A stretch of DNA of 64,000 bases from Thalassospira sp. TSL5-1 (GCF_001907695.1 NZ_KV880637.1:62001-126000); one strand, 5' to 3'. Positions 8,647 to 20,115 are shown, counted from the stretch's first letter. The notes: generated by a model not told the origin, from the sequence alone. Numbers and translations are program-made.

Positions 8647-9567
8647 ATGCAAACACTTCAAAACGTGATGTATACCGATAATGGTAATGCGCCGGTTTCC
8701 AAACTGGTGGGAACAGCCTGCACCATCGGTATCCAGAGCTTTATTTCAAATGCGTGTTTTAAAGACGGGAAATGCAATCTTGAAATGGACTGGCCGCTTA
8801 AATCCGCGATCGATAATAAAGATATTGTTCCGGCCAAAGAAGGCGGGAAGCGTAAAATTCTGGTAGCGGTTGGTGGCGGAAGTTTTACGACAGCATCTTG
8901 GCAGACCTGTGTGACAAACTTTGATGCTTTTGTTGAGGCGTTGATCGAATTTGTCAAAGAATATAAATTTGACGGCATTGACATTGATTGGGAAGACACA
9001 GCCAACTTGGCCAATGTTGCGCAGCAAAACGGTGGCTATGATGCGGTGGCCTTCCTGGTCAATCTGACTAAAAAATTGCGGGCCGGATTGCCTGCGCCGC
9101 AATATATCATTACCCACGCACCACAACCGCCCTATTTTGACCATGCTTTTTATGGTGCAACCTATATGGAGGTGATGCGGCAGGCGGGTGACGCAATCGA
9201 TTATCTGAATATCCAGTATTACAATAATCCCGATTATGTTGGGGATGATGGCAAAGAGCAGGCGGCGAAGGTGGCAGGAACCATCGGCACGCCATCTTAT
9301 CGGACAAGTATTGTTGGTTTGGTCGAACAGGGTTTGCCGGTGGAAAAGCTGCTGGTGGGTAAACCAACCACACCGGATAACGCCGGGACGGGTTTTTTGC
9401 CGACCGATGCGTTTTGCAACGATGTTGTGGCCCCGCTGGTTGCCAAATACGGGAACAGTTTTGGTGGCGTGATGGGCTGGCAATTGGCGCAGTCGCCAGA
9501 AAGTACCGAACTTGAATATAACTGGATCAGCACGGTTGCCGATGCGCTGACGGGGAAGACCGGATAA
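8647..9567 (+). CDS. Glycoside hydrolase family 18 protein (chitinase-like), no signal peptide
   Basis: A 306-residue GH18 domain protein. FDGIDIDWE at residues 108-116 is the DxxDxDxE active-site motif, with Glu116 as proton donor and the Asp pair intact. VAVGGGSF at 73-80 matches the SxGG strand, and MGWQLAQSP near the C-terminus supplies the usual Trp. GH18 enzymes cut chitin or related N-acetylglucosamine polymers by substrate-assisted catalysis. It has no signal peptide and no chitin-binding domain, so it is either exported by a non-Sec route, used inside the cell, or released. AAAGG eight bases upstream supports the ATG at 8647. It is monocistronic, convergent with the ParE-like toxin gene. 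Confidence 0.85.
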   Translation: MQTLQNVMYTDNGNAPVSKLVGTACTIGIQSFISNACFKDGKCNLEMDWPLKSAIDNKDIVPAKEGGKRKILVAVGGGSFTTASWQTCVTNFDAFVEALIEFVKEYKFDGIDIDWEDTANLANVAQQNGGYDAVAFLVNLTKKLRAGLPAPQYIITHAPQPPYFDHAFYGATYMEVMRQAGDAIDYLNIQYYNNPDYVGDDGKEQAAKVAGTIGTPSYRTSIVGLVEQGLPVEKLLVGKPTTPDNAGTGFLPTDAFCNDVVAPLVAKYGNSFGGVMGWQLAQSPESTELEYNWISTVADALTGKTG

Positions 9568-9583
9568 GCGCCTTGGCATTCGG

Positions 9584-9928
9584 TCACATATGGCGGGTGG
9601 GGTCCATGCTCTCATGCAACACGCGGATGACCTCGATAATGCCAGATCCTGTGGATCGGTAAAAGATGACATGCACAGGGCGGCCAAACGGCTGTTCTGT
9701 GCTTTCGAAGCGACTATGGCGAATATGAAAGCAGCGGATGTCTGAACGTAAATCTGTACGATCAACTGTCAAATTTCCGTTAGGGGCATTTGCGATCCGT
9801 TTTAGTGCTGCAAGGATCAAGTCGGCGTAACGACTGCGTGCATCCTGTCCATGCCGGAATGCACTTTCGCTCAGAACCTTGGCAATGTCGGCTTTGGCCG
9901 ATGCTGTAAGCCGATAGTGTGCTGCCAA
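9584..9928 (-). CDS. ParE/RelE-family toxin (system 1)
   Basis: A 114-residue basic protein of the ParE/RelE superfamily: N-terminal YRLTASAKADIAKVL and C-terminal VHVIFYRSTGSGIIEVIRVLHESMD match the family's first helix and its terminal strands with the conserved R-V-L-H-x-x-M/R-D ending. The predicted start is TTG at 9928, with GGAG eight bases upstream inside the end of the antitoxin gene; no ATG is available. It starts three bases after the antitoxin stop, so the two are translationally linked. The family either poisons gyrase (ParE) or cuts mRNA on ribosomes (RelE); the ParD-type partner favours ParE. Confidence 0.82.
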   Translation of the reverse strand: MAAHYRLTASAKADIAKVLSESAFRHGQDARSRYADLILAALKRIANAPNGNLTVDRTDLRSDIRCFHIRHSRFESTEQPFGRPVHVIFYRSTGSGIIEVIRVLHESMDPTRHM

Positions 9929-9931
9929 ATG

Positions 9932-10204
9932 TTATGCTCCTGCCGGGGTGCCCGTTCCGGCAAGCCAGGATTCAAGCCCTGCGTCATCCATATCGTCGTA
10001 ATTGCCGTTTTCAAGGTCCGCCATGCCGCTATCAATGCTTTTGCGTAATAGCTCGAGCTTAAGTTCGTCTTCTCTCCAGCGTTGCTGCAATCCGCGCACG
10101 GCATCGCGCATGGCTTCACTGGCGTTTTGATATTTGCCAGATTTCACCATTTCCTCAACGAAGGCATCCTGATCGTCGGTCAAATTGACATTTCTGGTGG
10201 GCAT
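9932..10204 (-). CDS. ParD-family antitoxin (system 1)
   Basis: A 90-residue acidic antitoxin. The N-terminal ribbon-helix-helix segment (RNVNLTDDQDAFVEEMV, then GKYQNASEAMRDAVRGL) is the ParD DNA-binding fold. The C-terminal tail, rich in Asp/Glu (MADLENGNYDDMDDAG), would wrap the toxin. A strong AAGGAGG site sits just before the ATG. It is the first gene of the pair, as usual for antitoxins that repress their own operon, and the perfect palindrome 36 bp upstream is the likely operator. Confidence 0.85.
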   Translation of the reverse strand: MPTRNVNLTDDQDAFVEEMVKSGKYQNASEAMRDAVRGLQQRWREDELKLELLRKSIDSGMADLENGNYDDMDDAGLESWLAGTGTPAGA

Positions 10205-10239
10205 GTCGCACCTCCTTCTGATCGGGTAAGTGTAGCGTT

Positions 10240-10258
10240 ATTGGCAAAGATTGCCAAT
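10240..10258. promoter_or_regulatory. Perfect palindrome upstream of parD-like gene (operator candidate)
   Basis: Eight-base arms ATTGGCAA (10240-10247) and TTGCCAAT (10251-10258) around the spacer AGA, 36 bp before the antitoxin ATG and next to the lpdA terminator. Ribbon-helix-helix antitoxins bind such short inverted repeats to autoregulate, so this is the natural operator candidate. Binding itself is inference. Confidence 0.55.
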
Positions 10259-10307
10259 TTCTGTTTGGTTGCGGCGAACTGTATGGAAATCGCTTCGTCA
10301 GGGGGAG

Positions 10308-10347
10308 ACAAAAACAAAAACGGCCGCCCCGAAAGGAGCGGCCGTTT
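10308..10347 (-). terminator. Terminator of the sucCDAB-lpdA operon
   Basis: Thirteen-base-pair stem (10318-10330 with 10335-10347, one G-U pair in the RNA) around a GAAA-complement tetraloop, 22 bases after the lpdA stop. Reading along the minus strand it is followed by TTTTTGTTTTTG. This is a strong Rho-independent terminator. Confidence 0.92.
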
Positions 10348-10369
10348 GGCTGACAGGATATGTCAGAAA

Positions 10370-11776
10370 TTACATGTGGATGGCGCGGCCATCGGCGGCG
10401 AGGGCCGCTTCCTTGACCGACTCACCCAGTGCCGGATGGGCATGGCAGGTGCGCGCGATGTCTTCGGCAGAAGCGCCATATTCCATTGCCAGAACAACTT
10501 CGGCAATCAGGTCGCCAGCAGCCGGGCCGACAATGTGGCAACCGACGACGCGGTGCGTTTTTTTGTCTTCCAGGATTTTGACGAAACCTTCGGTACTTTC
10601 CATTGCCTTGGCACGGCCATTGGCGGTGAAGGGGAATTTGCCAACCGAATAGTCGACACCTTCGTCCTTAAGCTGTTCTTCGGTTTTACCAACCGCCGCC
10701 ACTTCCGGCCAGGTGTAAACAACACCCGGGACCTTGCCGTAATCGACATGGCCTTCTTCACCGGCCAGCATTTCGGCCAGGGCAACGCCGTCTTCTTCGG
10801 CCTTGTGGGCCAGCATCGGACCAGCAATGGCATCGCCAATGGCGAAAATGCCCTGAACGTTGGTCTGGAAATGCTCGTCGGTTTTAACGCGACCACGTTC
10901 GTCCAGCTCAACGCCCGCATTGTCCAGGCCAAGGCCGGTGACAAACGGGCGACGCCCGATGGCAACCAGAACCACATCGGCCTTGATTTCTTCGGCATCG
11001 CCACCCTTGGACGGCTCAACCGACAGCTTCACGCCGCCCTTGGTGGTTTTCGCGCCGGTCACTTTGTGACCCAGTTTGAATTCCAGGCCTTGTTTAGCGA
11101 AAATGCGCTGGGTCTGTTTGGCCAGTTCGCCATCCATGCCCGGCAGGATACGGTCAAGATATTCAATAACCGTGACTTCCGACCCAAGACGACGCCAGAC
11201 CGAACCCAGTTCCAGGCCGATTACGCCTGCACCGATCACAACCAGCTTTTTCGGAACCGAAGAAAGTTCCAGTGCGCCGGTGGAGGAGACGATCTGCTTT
11301 TCATCAATTTCCACGCCCGGCAGCGGGGTCACTTCCGAACCGGTGGCAATGACGATGTTTTTGGCAGAAAGGGTTTCTTCACCGCCATCAAGCAGATCAA
11401 CTTTCACCTCGGTTGCCGAGACGATTTCGCCCGCACCCTTGATGTAAGTCACCTTGTTTTTCTTGAACAGAAATTCGATGCCCTTGACGTTGGAGTCAAC
11501 CACCTTGTCCTTGCGGGCCATCATCTTTTCAAGATTGACCTTCGGGCTGTTGATTTCGATGCCGTGGGTATCGAAATGCTCGTTGGCTTCTTCAAACAGG
11601 TGCGACGAATGCAAAAGCGCCTTGGACGGAATGCACCCGACATTCAGGCAGGTGCCGCCCAGGGTGCCGCGTTTTTCAACGCAGGCAACCTTGAGGCCAA
11701 GCTGTGCGGCGCGGATGGCGCAAACATAACCGCCAGGTCCGCCGCCGATCACGACAATATCGTAGTTCTCGCTCAT
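10370..11776 (-). CDS. lpdA: Dihydrolipoamide dehydrogenase (E3)
   Basis: A 468-residue flavoprotein that reoxidises dihydrolipoyl groups of the 2-oxoglutarate dehydrogenase complex and passes electrons to NAD+. It has the FAD-binding GGGPGG (residues 11-16), the redox disulfide CLNVGC (43-48), a second dinucleotide-binding GAGVIG near 185 for NAD, and the C-terminal HAHPALGE with the catalytic His-Glu pair. Size and motifs are textbook. It is the last gene of the sucA-sucB-lpdA run, 24 bp behind sucB, so it is most likely the E3 of that complex and may also serve other 2-oxoacid dehydrogenases encoded elsewhere. Confidence 0.96.
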   Translation of the reverse strand: MSENYDIVVIGGGPGGYVCAIRAAQLGLKVACVEKRGTLGGTCLNVGCIPSKALLHSSHLFEEANEHFDTHGIEINSPKVNLEKMMARKDKVVDSNVKGIEFLFKKNKVTYIKGAGEIVSATEVKVDLLDGGEETLSAKNIVIATGSEVTPLPGVEIDEKQIVSSTGALELSSVPKKLVVIGAGVIGLELGSVWRRLGSEVTVIEYLDRILPGMDGELAKQTQRIFAKQGLEFKLGHKVTGAKTTKGGVKLSVEPSKGGDAEEIKADVVLVAIGRRPFVTGLGLDNAGVELDERGRVKTDEHFQTNVQGIFAIGDAIAGPMLAHKAEEDGVALAEMLAGEEGHVDYGKVPGVVYTWPEVAAVGKTEEQLKDEGVDYSVGKFPFTANGRAKAMESTEGFVKILEDKKTHRVVGCHIVGPAAGDLIAEVVLAMEYGASAEDIARTCHAHPALGESVKEAALAADGRAIHM

Positions 11777-11800
11777 GAGTTCTTTGATCCTTTTGTCTGA

Positions 11801-13078
11801 TCAGATATCGAGCAGGATGCGTTCCGGATTTTCGATACATTCCTTGACGCGGACCAGGAACGACACCGCTTCGCGGCCGTCAATGATACGGTGGTCATAG
11901 GACAGGGCCAGATACATCATCGGGCGGATTTCAACCTTGCCATCAATGGCAACCGGGCGCATCTGGGTTTTGTGCATGCCCAGAATACCGGACTGCGGCG
12001 CATTGAGGATCGGGGAGGACAGAAGCGACCCGAAAACACCCCCGTTGGAGATGGTGAACGAACCGCCGGTCATTTCATCCATGCCCAGCTTGCCGTCGCG
12101 TGCACGCTTGCCGAAATCGACAATGGTGCTTTCCAGATCGGCAAAGGTTTTCTTTTCAGCCGAACGGATAACGGGAACCACCAGACCCTGCGGGGTACCA
12201 ACGGCGACGCCGATATCGCAGTAGTTTTTATAGATGAAGCTATCGCCGTCAATTTCGGCATTCACCGCCGGCCATTCGTTCAGCGCGGTGGTGCAGGCCT
12301 TGATGAAGAAGGACATGAAACCAAGTTTCACGCCGTGTTTCTTTTCAAAGCCGTCCTTGTATTTGTTCCGGCAGGCCAGAAGGTTGGTCATGTCGACTTC
12401 GTTATAGGTCGTCAACATGGCTGCCGTGTTCTGGGCTTCTTTCAGGCGGCGCGCAATGGTCTGGCGCAGCTTGGACATTTTGACACGTTCTTCACCGTCG
12501 CGCAGGTCACGCTGCGGTTTCGGACCGGCAGGTGCCGCCGGTGCCGATGCGGCGGCGCGCGGTGCAGGCTTGCCACCTTCCAGATAATCCAGAACGTCGC
12601 CCTTGGTCAGGCGGCCGTCTTTGCCCGATGCCGGAATTTTCGAGGCATCAAGATTATTGTCTTCAACCAGCTTGCGCACGGCCGGGGCCAGCGGATGGTC
12701 GGTATTGGCGGTCTGGGTTGCAGGCGCACTGGCCGCAGCCGGTTTTTCAGCTTTCGGCTCTTCTTTTGCCGGAGCAGCTTCTTCCTTGGCCGGGGCTTCT
12801 TCTTTGGCAGAAGAATCTTCCTTGGAAGCGGACCCTTCAGCCCCTTCGTTAATCATGGCGATCAGGGCGCCAACTTCGACTTCGTCACCTTCGCCAACAA
12901 CCAGTTCAGCGATGGCACCGGCAACCGGCGCATTGACTTCGACGGTTACTTTGTCGGTTTCAAGTTCGACAATCGGTTCGTCAGCAGCAACGGCGTCGCC
13001 GACTTTTTTGTACCATTTGGCAATCGTCGCTTCGCTAACAGATTCGCCCAGTGCGGGAACTTTTACTTCAGTCGCCAT
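11801..13078 (-). CDS. sucB: 2-oxoglutarate dehydrogenase E2, dihydrolipoyl succinyltransferase
   Basis: A 425-residue acyltransferase forming the core of the 2-oxoglutarate dehydrogenase complex. The N-terminal lipoyl domain carries the lipoylated Lys in ETDKVTVEV (Lys43). An Ala/Glu/Pro/Lys-rich linker (about 85-125) leads to the peripheral-subunit-binding domain ([16 protein letters not shown], about 127-142). The catalytic domain ends with DHRIIDG (395-401), holding the active-site His and Asp. It transfers succinyl groups from lipoate to CoA. It is preceded by sucA with a striking perfect hairpin in the 104-bp gap and followed by lpdA. Confidence 0.96.
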   Translation of the reverse strand: MATEVKVPALGESVSEATIAKWYKKVGDAVAADEPIVELETDKVTVEVNAPVAGAIAELVVGEGDEVEVGALIAMINEGAEGSASKEDSSAKEEAPAKEEAAPAKEEPKAEKPAAASAPATQTANTDHPLAPAVRKLVEDNNLDASKIPASGKDGRLTKGDVLDYLEGGKPAPRAAASAPAAPAGPKPQRDLRDGEERVKMSKLRQTIARRLKEAQNTAAMLTTYNEVDMTNLLACRNKYKDGFEKKHGVKLGFMSFFIKACTTALNEWPAVNAEIDGDSFIYKNYCDIGVAVGTPQGLVVPVIRSAEKKTFADLESTIVDFGKRARDGKLGMDEMTGGSFTISNGGVFGSLLSSPILNAPQSGILGMHKTQMRPVAIDGKVEIRPMMYLALSYDHRIIDGREAVSFLVRVKECIENPERILLDI

Positions 13079-13145
13079 TTTTTCCTCGACCGTTTTTAAA
13101 AAGGCAATGTGGGGTTGCCGATTTCAAATAAAATTATGTTGTGAC

Positions 13146-13177
13146 CAGACAGGCAGGGAGGGGTCCCTGCCTGTCTG
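13146..13177 (-). promoter_or_regulatory. Perfect 14-bp hairpin between sucA and sucB
   Basis: CAGACAGGCAGGGA (13146-13159) and its exact complement (13164-13177) flank a four-base loop, starting five bases after the sucA stop. No U-run follows on the minus strand, so it is not a standard terminator. It could protect the sucA mRNA 3' end, direct processing, or partly attenuate transcription into sucB-lpdA. Confidence 0.75.
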
Positions 13178-13182
13178 TGTAA

Positions 13183-16104
13183 TCATTTTACGCTCAGTGC
13201 GGCGTCAACCAGTTCCGCCTGCTCGCGCAGGTGAACCTTGAGAAGACCCGTTGCCGGGGACGCTGCCGTGGCGCGACCCGCATAAACCGGACGCGACGTT
13301 TTGTGTTTGATGCCGGTCAGGACTTTTTCGATACGACGATCGACAAAGTACCACGAACCCATATTTTCGGGTTCTTCCTGACACCAGACCACATCGGCAT
13401 TGCTGTAACGCGAGAGCTGTTCACTCAGTTCCTTTTCCGGGAACGGGTAAAGCTGTTCGACGCGCACGATGGCAACATCTTCGATGCCGCGATTTTCGCG
13501 CTCTGCCAACAGGTCATAATAAACCTTGCCCGAGCACAGAACGACACGTTTGACCTTTTTGTCTTCAACCAGTTTGGCCGTTTCGGCCAGAACAGGCTGG
13601 AAGGTCGTGCCGGCTGCAAATTCGGACAGGTTCGATACGCACTGTTTGTGACGCAGCAGTGATTTTGGCGTCATCAGGATCAGCGGCTTACGGAAACTGC
13701 GGCGGATCTGACGGCGCAGGATGTGGTAATAGTTTGCAGGGGTGGTGCAATTCGCCACCTGCATGTTGTTTTCACCACAAAGCTGCAGATACCGTTCCAG
13801 ACGGGCCGAGCTGTGTTCCGGACCCTGGCCTTCAAAGCCGTGCGGCAGCAGCATGACCAGACCGGACATACGCAGCCATTTGGCTTCACCAGAGCTGATA
13901 AACTGGTCGATGATCACCTGGGCACCGTTGGCAAAGTCGCCAAACTGGGCCTCCCACAAAACCAGCGAGTGCGGTTCGGCAAGGGTGATGCCATATTCAA
14001 ACCCGAGAACCCCGGCTTCGGACAAGGGCGAGTTGAGGACCTCAAGCTCGGCCTGGCCGGTGCGGATATTGTTCAGCGGGGTGTATTTGGCTTCGGTGGT
14101 CTGATCAACCAGTTTGGAATGACGCTGTGAAAACGTCCCGCGCTGGCTGTCCTGACCGGACAGACGAACGGGGGTGCCTTCGCACATCAATGAACCAAAT
14201 GCCAGGGCTTCTGCCGTGGCCCAGTCGATCCCTTCACCGGTCTCGAACATTTTGGCCTTGGCTTTAAGTTGGCGCAGGATTTTGCGGTTGATGTCAAAAT
14301 CACTGGGCGGGGTTGAAAGCGCCCGGCCAATTTCCTGCAACAGGTTTTCGTCAACCCCGGTTTCACCGATCCAGTCCGCATCTTCGCCGTGGCTGGATGC
14401 CAGCCCCGACCATTTGCCTTCCAGCCAGTCCGCCTTGTTCGGGCGGTAGTTTTCGGACGCCTTGAATTCCTCATCCAGATGGTTGTGGAATTTTTCAATG
14501 CGTTCCTTGACCTGATCGTCGGTGAAAACACCTTCCTTGATCAGCTGCTGGGCGTAAATGTCCTTGGTGGTCGGGTGTTTGCCGATCACGTCATACATTT
14601 TGGGCTGGGTGAATGCCGGTTCGTCGCTTTCATTGTGGCCAAAGCGGCGATAGCAGAACATGTCAATCACGACATCCTGCTTGAATTCCTGGCGGAATTC
14701 GGTCGCGATGCGCGCTGCATGAACAACGGCTTCGGGATCGTCGCCATTGACATGGATGATCGGGGCCTGAACGACCTTGGCGATATCCGAGCAATAGGGC
14801 GAAGAGCGCGAATCAGACGGTTTTGTGGTAAAGCCGATCTGGTTGTTGACGACAAAGTGAATGGTACCACCGGTGCGGTAGCCCTTCAGATGCGACAGAT
14901 CGAAGGTTTCGGCAACAAGGCCCTGACCGGCAAAGGCCGCGTCACCATGCAGCAGAATACCCATGACCTGTTCGCGGGCGGTGTCCTTGCGCTGGGCCTG
15001 TTTGGCGCGAACCTTACCCAGAACAATGGTGTTTACCGCTTCCAGGTGCGAAGGATTCGCGGTGAGCGACAGGTGAACAACGTTGCCGTCAAATTCGCGG
15101 TCGGCCGAGGTGCCAAGGTGATATTTCACGTCACCCGAGCCCATGACATCGTCCGGCTTGGACGGATTGCCCATGAATTCCGAGAAAATCGCCTGGAACG
15201 GTTTGGACATCACGTTGGCCAGAACGTTCAGACGGCCACGGTGCGGCATCCCGAAGACCACTTCGCGAATGCCAAGCTGGCTGCCGCGCTTGAGAATCTG
15301 TTCGAGGGCCGGAATAAGGGCTTCGCCACCGTCGATACCAAAACGCTTGGTGCCGACATATTTGGTGTGAAGGTAGTTCTCAAAACCTTCGGCTTCGATC
15401 AGACGATCCAGAATGGCCTCTTTGCCACGCTTGGTAAATTCGGTCTGATTGCCGATGGTTTCAATCCGCTGCTGAATCCATGCTTTCTGTTCAGGTTCCT
15501 GAATGTGCATGAATTCAATACCGATTGAACCGCAATAGGTTTTGCGGGCCATCGATACGATCTGGCGGATGGTCGCCGTTTCAAGGCCAAGCACATTGGC
15601 GATGAAAATGGGGCGGTCCATATCGGCTTCGGTGAAGCCATAGGTTTTCGGATGCAGTTCCGGATGCGGATCACGCGGGGCAAGACCCAGCGGATCAAGA
15701 TTGGCTTCCAGATGACCCCGCACACGATAGGAGCGGATCAGCATCAGGGCGCGAATTGAATCGTTTGCAGCCGCCCGGATGGCATCGGAATTAACGGCGC
15801 CACCCTGGGCTGCGGGTGCTTGCGCAGCCGCGACCGGGGCGTAACCGCCATTGACCGGACGTTCGCTGTATCCCTGGGATACGTCGTAACCTTCCATGCC
15901 GCCCACAACCTTGGTTTCCCGTGGCTGCCAGGTCGGACCGCGCATTTCGGCGAGGAGGTCGGATGCGTCGTCCTGCAACCCTGCAAAAAAGTCAGCCCAG
16001 CTCTGGTCTACCGACTGGGGGTTTTCCAGATACCGGGCGTAGAGTTCCGCGATATAAGTTGCATTCGACTCGGTTAGAATCGTGTCAATATCTTGAGGTT
16101 TCAT
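13183..16104 (-). CDS. sucA: 2-oxoglutarate dehydrogenase E1 (thiamine diphosphate-dependent)
   Basis: A 973-residue E1 component that decarboxylates 2-oxoglutarate and succinylates lipoate on SucB. The N-terminal segment (ATYIAELYARYLENPQSVDQ) is the conserved E2-docking region. The thiamine diphosphate site includes GDAAFAGQGLVAETFDLSHL and VVNNQIGFTT, and the HNESDEPAFTQP segment lies further along. The C-terminal transketolase-like domain has GFEGQGPEHSSARLERYLQL. The length is normal for bacterial SucA. It sits between sucD and sucB in the mdh-sucCDAB-lpd order. The 69-bp gap before it has no obvious Shine-Dalgarno but contains an inverted repeat just ahead of the ATG, which may affect initiation. 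Confidence 0.97.
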   Translation of the reverse strand: MKPQDIDTILTESNATYIAELYARYLENPQSVDQSWADFFAGLQDDASDLLAEMRGPTWQPRETKVVGGMEGYDVSQGYSERPVNGGYAPVAAAQAPAAQGGAVNSDAIRAAANDSIRALMLIRSYRVRGHLEANLDPLGLAPRDPHPELHPKTYGFTEADMDRPIFIANVLGLETATIRQIVSMARKTYCGSIGIEFMHIQEPEQKAWIQQRIETIGNQTEFTKRGKEAILDRLIEAEGFENYLHTKYVGTKRFGIDGGEALIPALEQILKRGSQLGIREVVFGMPHRGRLNVLANVMSKPFQAIFSEFMGNPSKPDDVMGSGDVKYHLGTSADREFDGNVVHLSLTANPSHLEAVNTIVLGKVRAKQAQRKDTAREQVMGILLHGDAAFAGQGLVAETFDLSHLKGYRTGGTIHFVVNNQIGFTTKPSDSRSSPYCSDIAKVVQAPIIHVNGDDPEAVVHAARIATEFRQEFKQDVVIDMFCYRRFGHNESDEPAFTQPKMYDVIGKHPTTKDIYAQQLIKEGVFTDDQVKERIEKFHNHLDEEFKASENYRPNKADWLEGKWSGLASSHGEDADWIGETGVDENLLQEIGRALSTPPSDFDINRKILRQLKAKAKMFETGEGIDWATAEALAFGSLMCEGTPVRLSGQDSQRGTFSQRHSKLVDQTTEAKYTPLNNIRTGQAELEVLNSPLSEAGVLGFEYGITLAEPHSLVLWEAQFGDFANGAQVIIDQFISSGEAKWLRMSGLVMLLPHGFEGQGPEHSSARLERYLQLCGENNMQVANCTTPANYYHILRRQIRRSFRKPLILMTPKSLLRHKQCVSNLSEFAAGTTFQPVLAETAKLVEDKKVKRVVLCSGKVYYDLLAERENRGIEDVAIVRVEQLYPFPEKELSEQLSRYSNADVVWCQEEPENMGSWYFVDRRIEKVLTGIKHKTSRPVYAGRATAASPATGLLKVHLREQAELVDAALSVK

Positions 16105-16114
16105 TTGTGGTCGT

Positions 16115-16148
16115 GGAAGGCGTCCACCCCAAAGGGATTACGCCTTCC
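16115..16148 (-). promoter_or_regulatory. Hairpin in the sucD-sucA gap, upstream of the sucA start
   Basis: Perfect nine-base arms GGAAGGCGT (16115-16123) and ACGCCTTCC (16140-16148), ending ten bases before the sucA ATG. No U-run follows. It may act as an intercistronic processing or translation-control structure. Confidence 0.6.
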
Positions 16149-16173
16149 TTTGCCTTTCCTCTGATTACCCTGA

Positions 16174-17049
16174 TTACCCTTTCAAAGCCTTGAGCATGGT
16201 CGAGCCAAGGCTTGCCGGGGAATCGGCAACGTGAACACCAGCGCTGCGCATTGCTTCCATTTTCGCCTCTGCAGTGCCCTTGCCACCGGAAATGATCGCA
16301 CCGGCATGGCCCATGCGCTTACCCGGAGGGGCGGAAACACCGGCGATGAAGCCAGCTACTGGTTTCTTTACTTTGGAAGCCTGGAGGAATTCGCAAGCCT
16401 CTTCTTCGGCAGAACCGCCAATTTCACCAATCATGATGATGCCTTCGGTTTCCGGATCCTTCAGGAACAGGTCGAGGCAATCGATGAAGTTGGTGCCATT
16501 CACAGGGTCGCCACCGATACCGATACAGGTGGACTGGCCAAGGCCGGCTGCCGTGGTCTGGGCAACGGCTTCGTAGGTCAGCGTACCGGACCGTGAAACG
16601 ATACCGATTTTGCCACGGCGGTGAATGTGGCCGGGCATAATGCCGATTTTGCATTCATCCGGGGTAATGATACCCGGGCAGTTCGGGCCGATCAGGCGGG
16701 TATTGGAACCCGACAGGGCGCGCTTGACGCGCACCATGTCCGCAACCGGAATACCTTCGGTGATGCAGACAGCCAGTTCGATGCCGGCATCAATGGCTTC
16801 CAGAATGGCATCCGCTGCGAAGGGCGGCGGCACATAAATGACCGATGCGTTGGCTTCGGTCACGTGCTTTGCTTCGGCAACCGTGTTGAAAACCGGCAGG
16901 TCAAGGTGCTTGGTGCCACCTTTGCCCGGGGTGACGCCACCAACCATTTTGGTGCCATAGGCAATGGCCTGTTCGCTGTGGAACGTGCCCTGCGAACCGG
17001 TGAAACCCTGGCAGAGAACTTTGGTGTTTTTATCGACGAGAACAGCCAT
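16174..17049 (-). CDS. sucD: Succinyl-CoA synthetase, alpha subunit
   Basis: A 291-residue CoA-binding subunit of succinate-CoA ligase, which makes ATP or GTP from succinyl-CoA. The N-terminal Rossmann segment ([20 protein letters not shown]) binds Co[18 protein letters not shown] near residues 246-262 contains the phosphorylated active-site His. SRSGTLTYE near 155-163 and [10 protein letters not shown] near 175-185 are family signatures. The length matches E. coli SucD (289). It begins two bases after the sucC stop, so the subunits are translated together, and sucA follows 69 bp later. Confidence 0.97.
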   Translation of the reverse strand: MAVLVDKNTKVLCQGFTGSQGTFHSEQAIAYGTKMVGGVTPGKGGTKHLDLPVFNTVAEAKHVTEANASVIYVPPPFAADAILEAIDAGIELAVCITEGIPVADMVRVKRALSGSNTRLIGPNCPGIITPDECKIGIMPGHIHRRGKIGIVSRSGTLTYEAVAQTTAAGLGQSTCIGIGGDPVNGTNFIDCLDLFLKDPETEGIIMIGEIGGSAEEEACEFLQASKVKKPVAGFIAGVSAPPGKRMGHAGAIISGGKGTAEAKMEAMRSAGVHVADSPASLGSTMLKALKG

Positions 17050-17051
17050 GG

Positions 17052-18251
17052 TTACGCGGCCTCCTTCACAGCTTTGACCACCTTTTCGGCGGCGTCGGCA
17101 AGATTGTCGGCCGACACGATCGGCAGGCCGGATTCTTCAAGGATCTTCTTACCGAGATCAACGTTCGTGCCTTCAAGGCGCACGACCAGCGGAACATTCA
17201 GGCTGACTTCGCGTGCCGCAGCAACCACACCATCCGCAATGACGTCGCAACGCATGATGCCGCCAAAAATGTTGACCAGAATGCCTTCGACATTCGGATC
17301 AGACAGGATCAGCTTGAATGCGGTGGTGACACGTTCTTTGGTGGCGCCGCCGCCAACGTCAAGGAAGTTGGCCGGTTCGCCGCCATAAAGCTTGATGATG
17401 TCCATGGTTGCCATAGCAAGGCCAGCACCGTTGACCATGCAGCCGATGGTGCCATCGAGCTTGACATAGTTGAGGCTGTGCTTGGCAGCTTCGAGTTCGG
17501 CGGGGTTTTCTTCGTCTTCGTCGCGCAGGGCTTCGATGTCCTGATGACGGAACAGGGCGTTGTCGTCAAAGTTCATTTTGCAATCGAGCGCGATGATGTC
17601 GCCATCCCCGGTCACGACCAGCGGGTTGATTTCAACCATCGATGCGTCGGTATCGAGGAAGCAGTTATACATGGCGGTCATGAATTTGACAGCCTTGGAA
17701 ACCTGCTTGCCTTCGAGGCCCAGGGCGAAAGCCAGCTTGCGGCCGTGGAAGCCTGAGAAACCGGCAGCCGGGTCGATGTCAACGGTGACGATCTTTTCCG
17801 GGGTTTCGGCAGCGACTTCTTCGATGTCCATGCCGCCTTCGGTCGAGGCCATGAAAATGATGCGCGAGCAGCCACGATCCACGAGAACCGAGAGATACAG
17901 TTCGCGTGCGATGTCGCAACCTTCTTCGATATAGACGCGCTTTACTTCCTTGCCGTCCGGCCCGGTCTGGTGGGTAACCAGGGTCGCGCCCAGCATCTGG
18001 CCTGCATTGGTGCCGACTTCTTCGACACTTTTAACGACGCGAACGCCGCCTTTGTCACCGGCAGTGGCTTCCTTGAAGGTGCCTTTGCCGCGGCCACCAG
18101 CATGGATCTGGGACTTGACGACATAGACGGGGCCCGCAAGGGACTGAGCCGCTTCGGTGGCTTCCTGTGCGGTATAGGCAACCTTGCCGTTCGGCACGGT
18201 CACACCGTATTTGCGAAGAATTTCTTTCGCCTGGTACTCATGAATGTTCAT
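17052..18251 (-). CDS. sucC: Succinyl-CoA synthetase, beta subunit
   Basis: A 399-residue ATP-grasp subunit that binds nucleotide and magnesium and forms the succinate site of the synthetase. It opens with [17 protein letters not shown] and contains [19 protein letters not shown] and [14 protein letters not shown], all conserved in Suc[17 protein letters not shown] near 300-315 and [15 protein letters not shown] near 325-339 complete the C-terminal domain. The length is close to E. coli SucC (388). It is separated from mdh by a terminator, so it probably has its own promoter in the 178-bp gap. Confidence 0.97.
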   Translation of the reverse strand: MNIHEYQAKEILRKYGVTVPNGKVAYTAQEATEAAQSLAGPVYVVKSQIHAGGRGKGTFKEATAGDKGGVRVVKSVEEVGTNAGQMLGATLVTHQTGPDGKEVKRVYIEEGCDIARELYLSVLVDRGCSRIIFMASTEGGMDIEEVAAETPEKIVTVDIDPAAGFSGFHGRKLAFALGLEGKQVSKAVKFMTAMYNCFLDTDASMVEINPLVVTGDGDIIALDCKMNFDDNALFRHQDIEALRDEDEENPAELEAAKHSLNYVKLDGTIGCMVNGAGLAMATMDIIKLYGGEPANFLDVGGGATKERVTTAFKLILSDPNVEGILVNIFGGIMRCDVIADGVVAAAREVSLNVPLVVRLEGTNVDLGKKILEESGLPIVSADNLADAAEKVVKAVKEAA

Positions 18252-18387
18252 GTTCGGTCGCTTTCTTGCCTTCCGTACGATTTCCTGTGGGTCAGAAATC
18301 GTGGTTTCAATGTCCCGCTTGCAATAGGGACGTTGTTGCGATCCGCGCGGCCATTACCTTGAAAAATTCCAATCAGGGCAATGACAG

Positions 18388-18421
18388 AAAAACGGGCCAG
18401 TTGGTAAAAACCGGCCCGTTC
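18388..18421 (-). terminator. Terminator after mdh
   Basis: Complementary arms AACGGGCC and GGCCCGTT around a 10-14 base loop, nine bases after the mdh stop, followed on the minus strand by TTTTTC. It separates mdh from sucC. Confidence 0.8.
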
Positions 18422-18429
18422 CGCGTTTC

Positions 18430-20115
<1,686 letters not shown>

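Noticed and set aside
10082-11800. Long plus-strand frame of 572 codons across lpdA
   Set aside because: It is antisense to lpdA, whose motifs are complete; the translation has no recognisable domain and is a by-product of codon use.
14389-15528. Plus-strand frame of 379 codons across sucA
   Set aside because: Antisense shadow of the E1 gene, rich in Phe/Asp/Gly from reverse complement codons.
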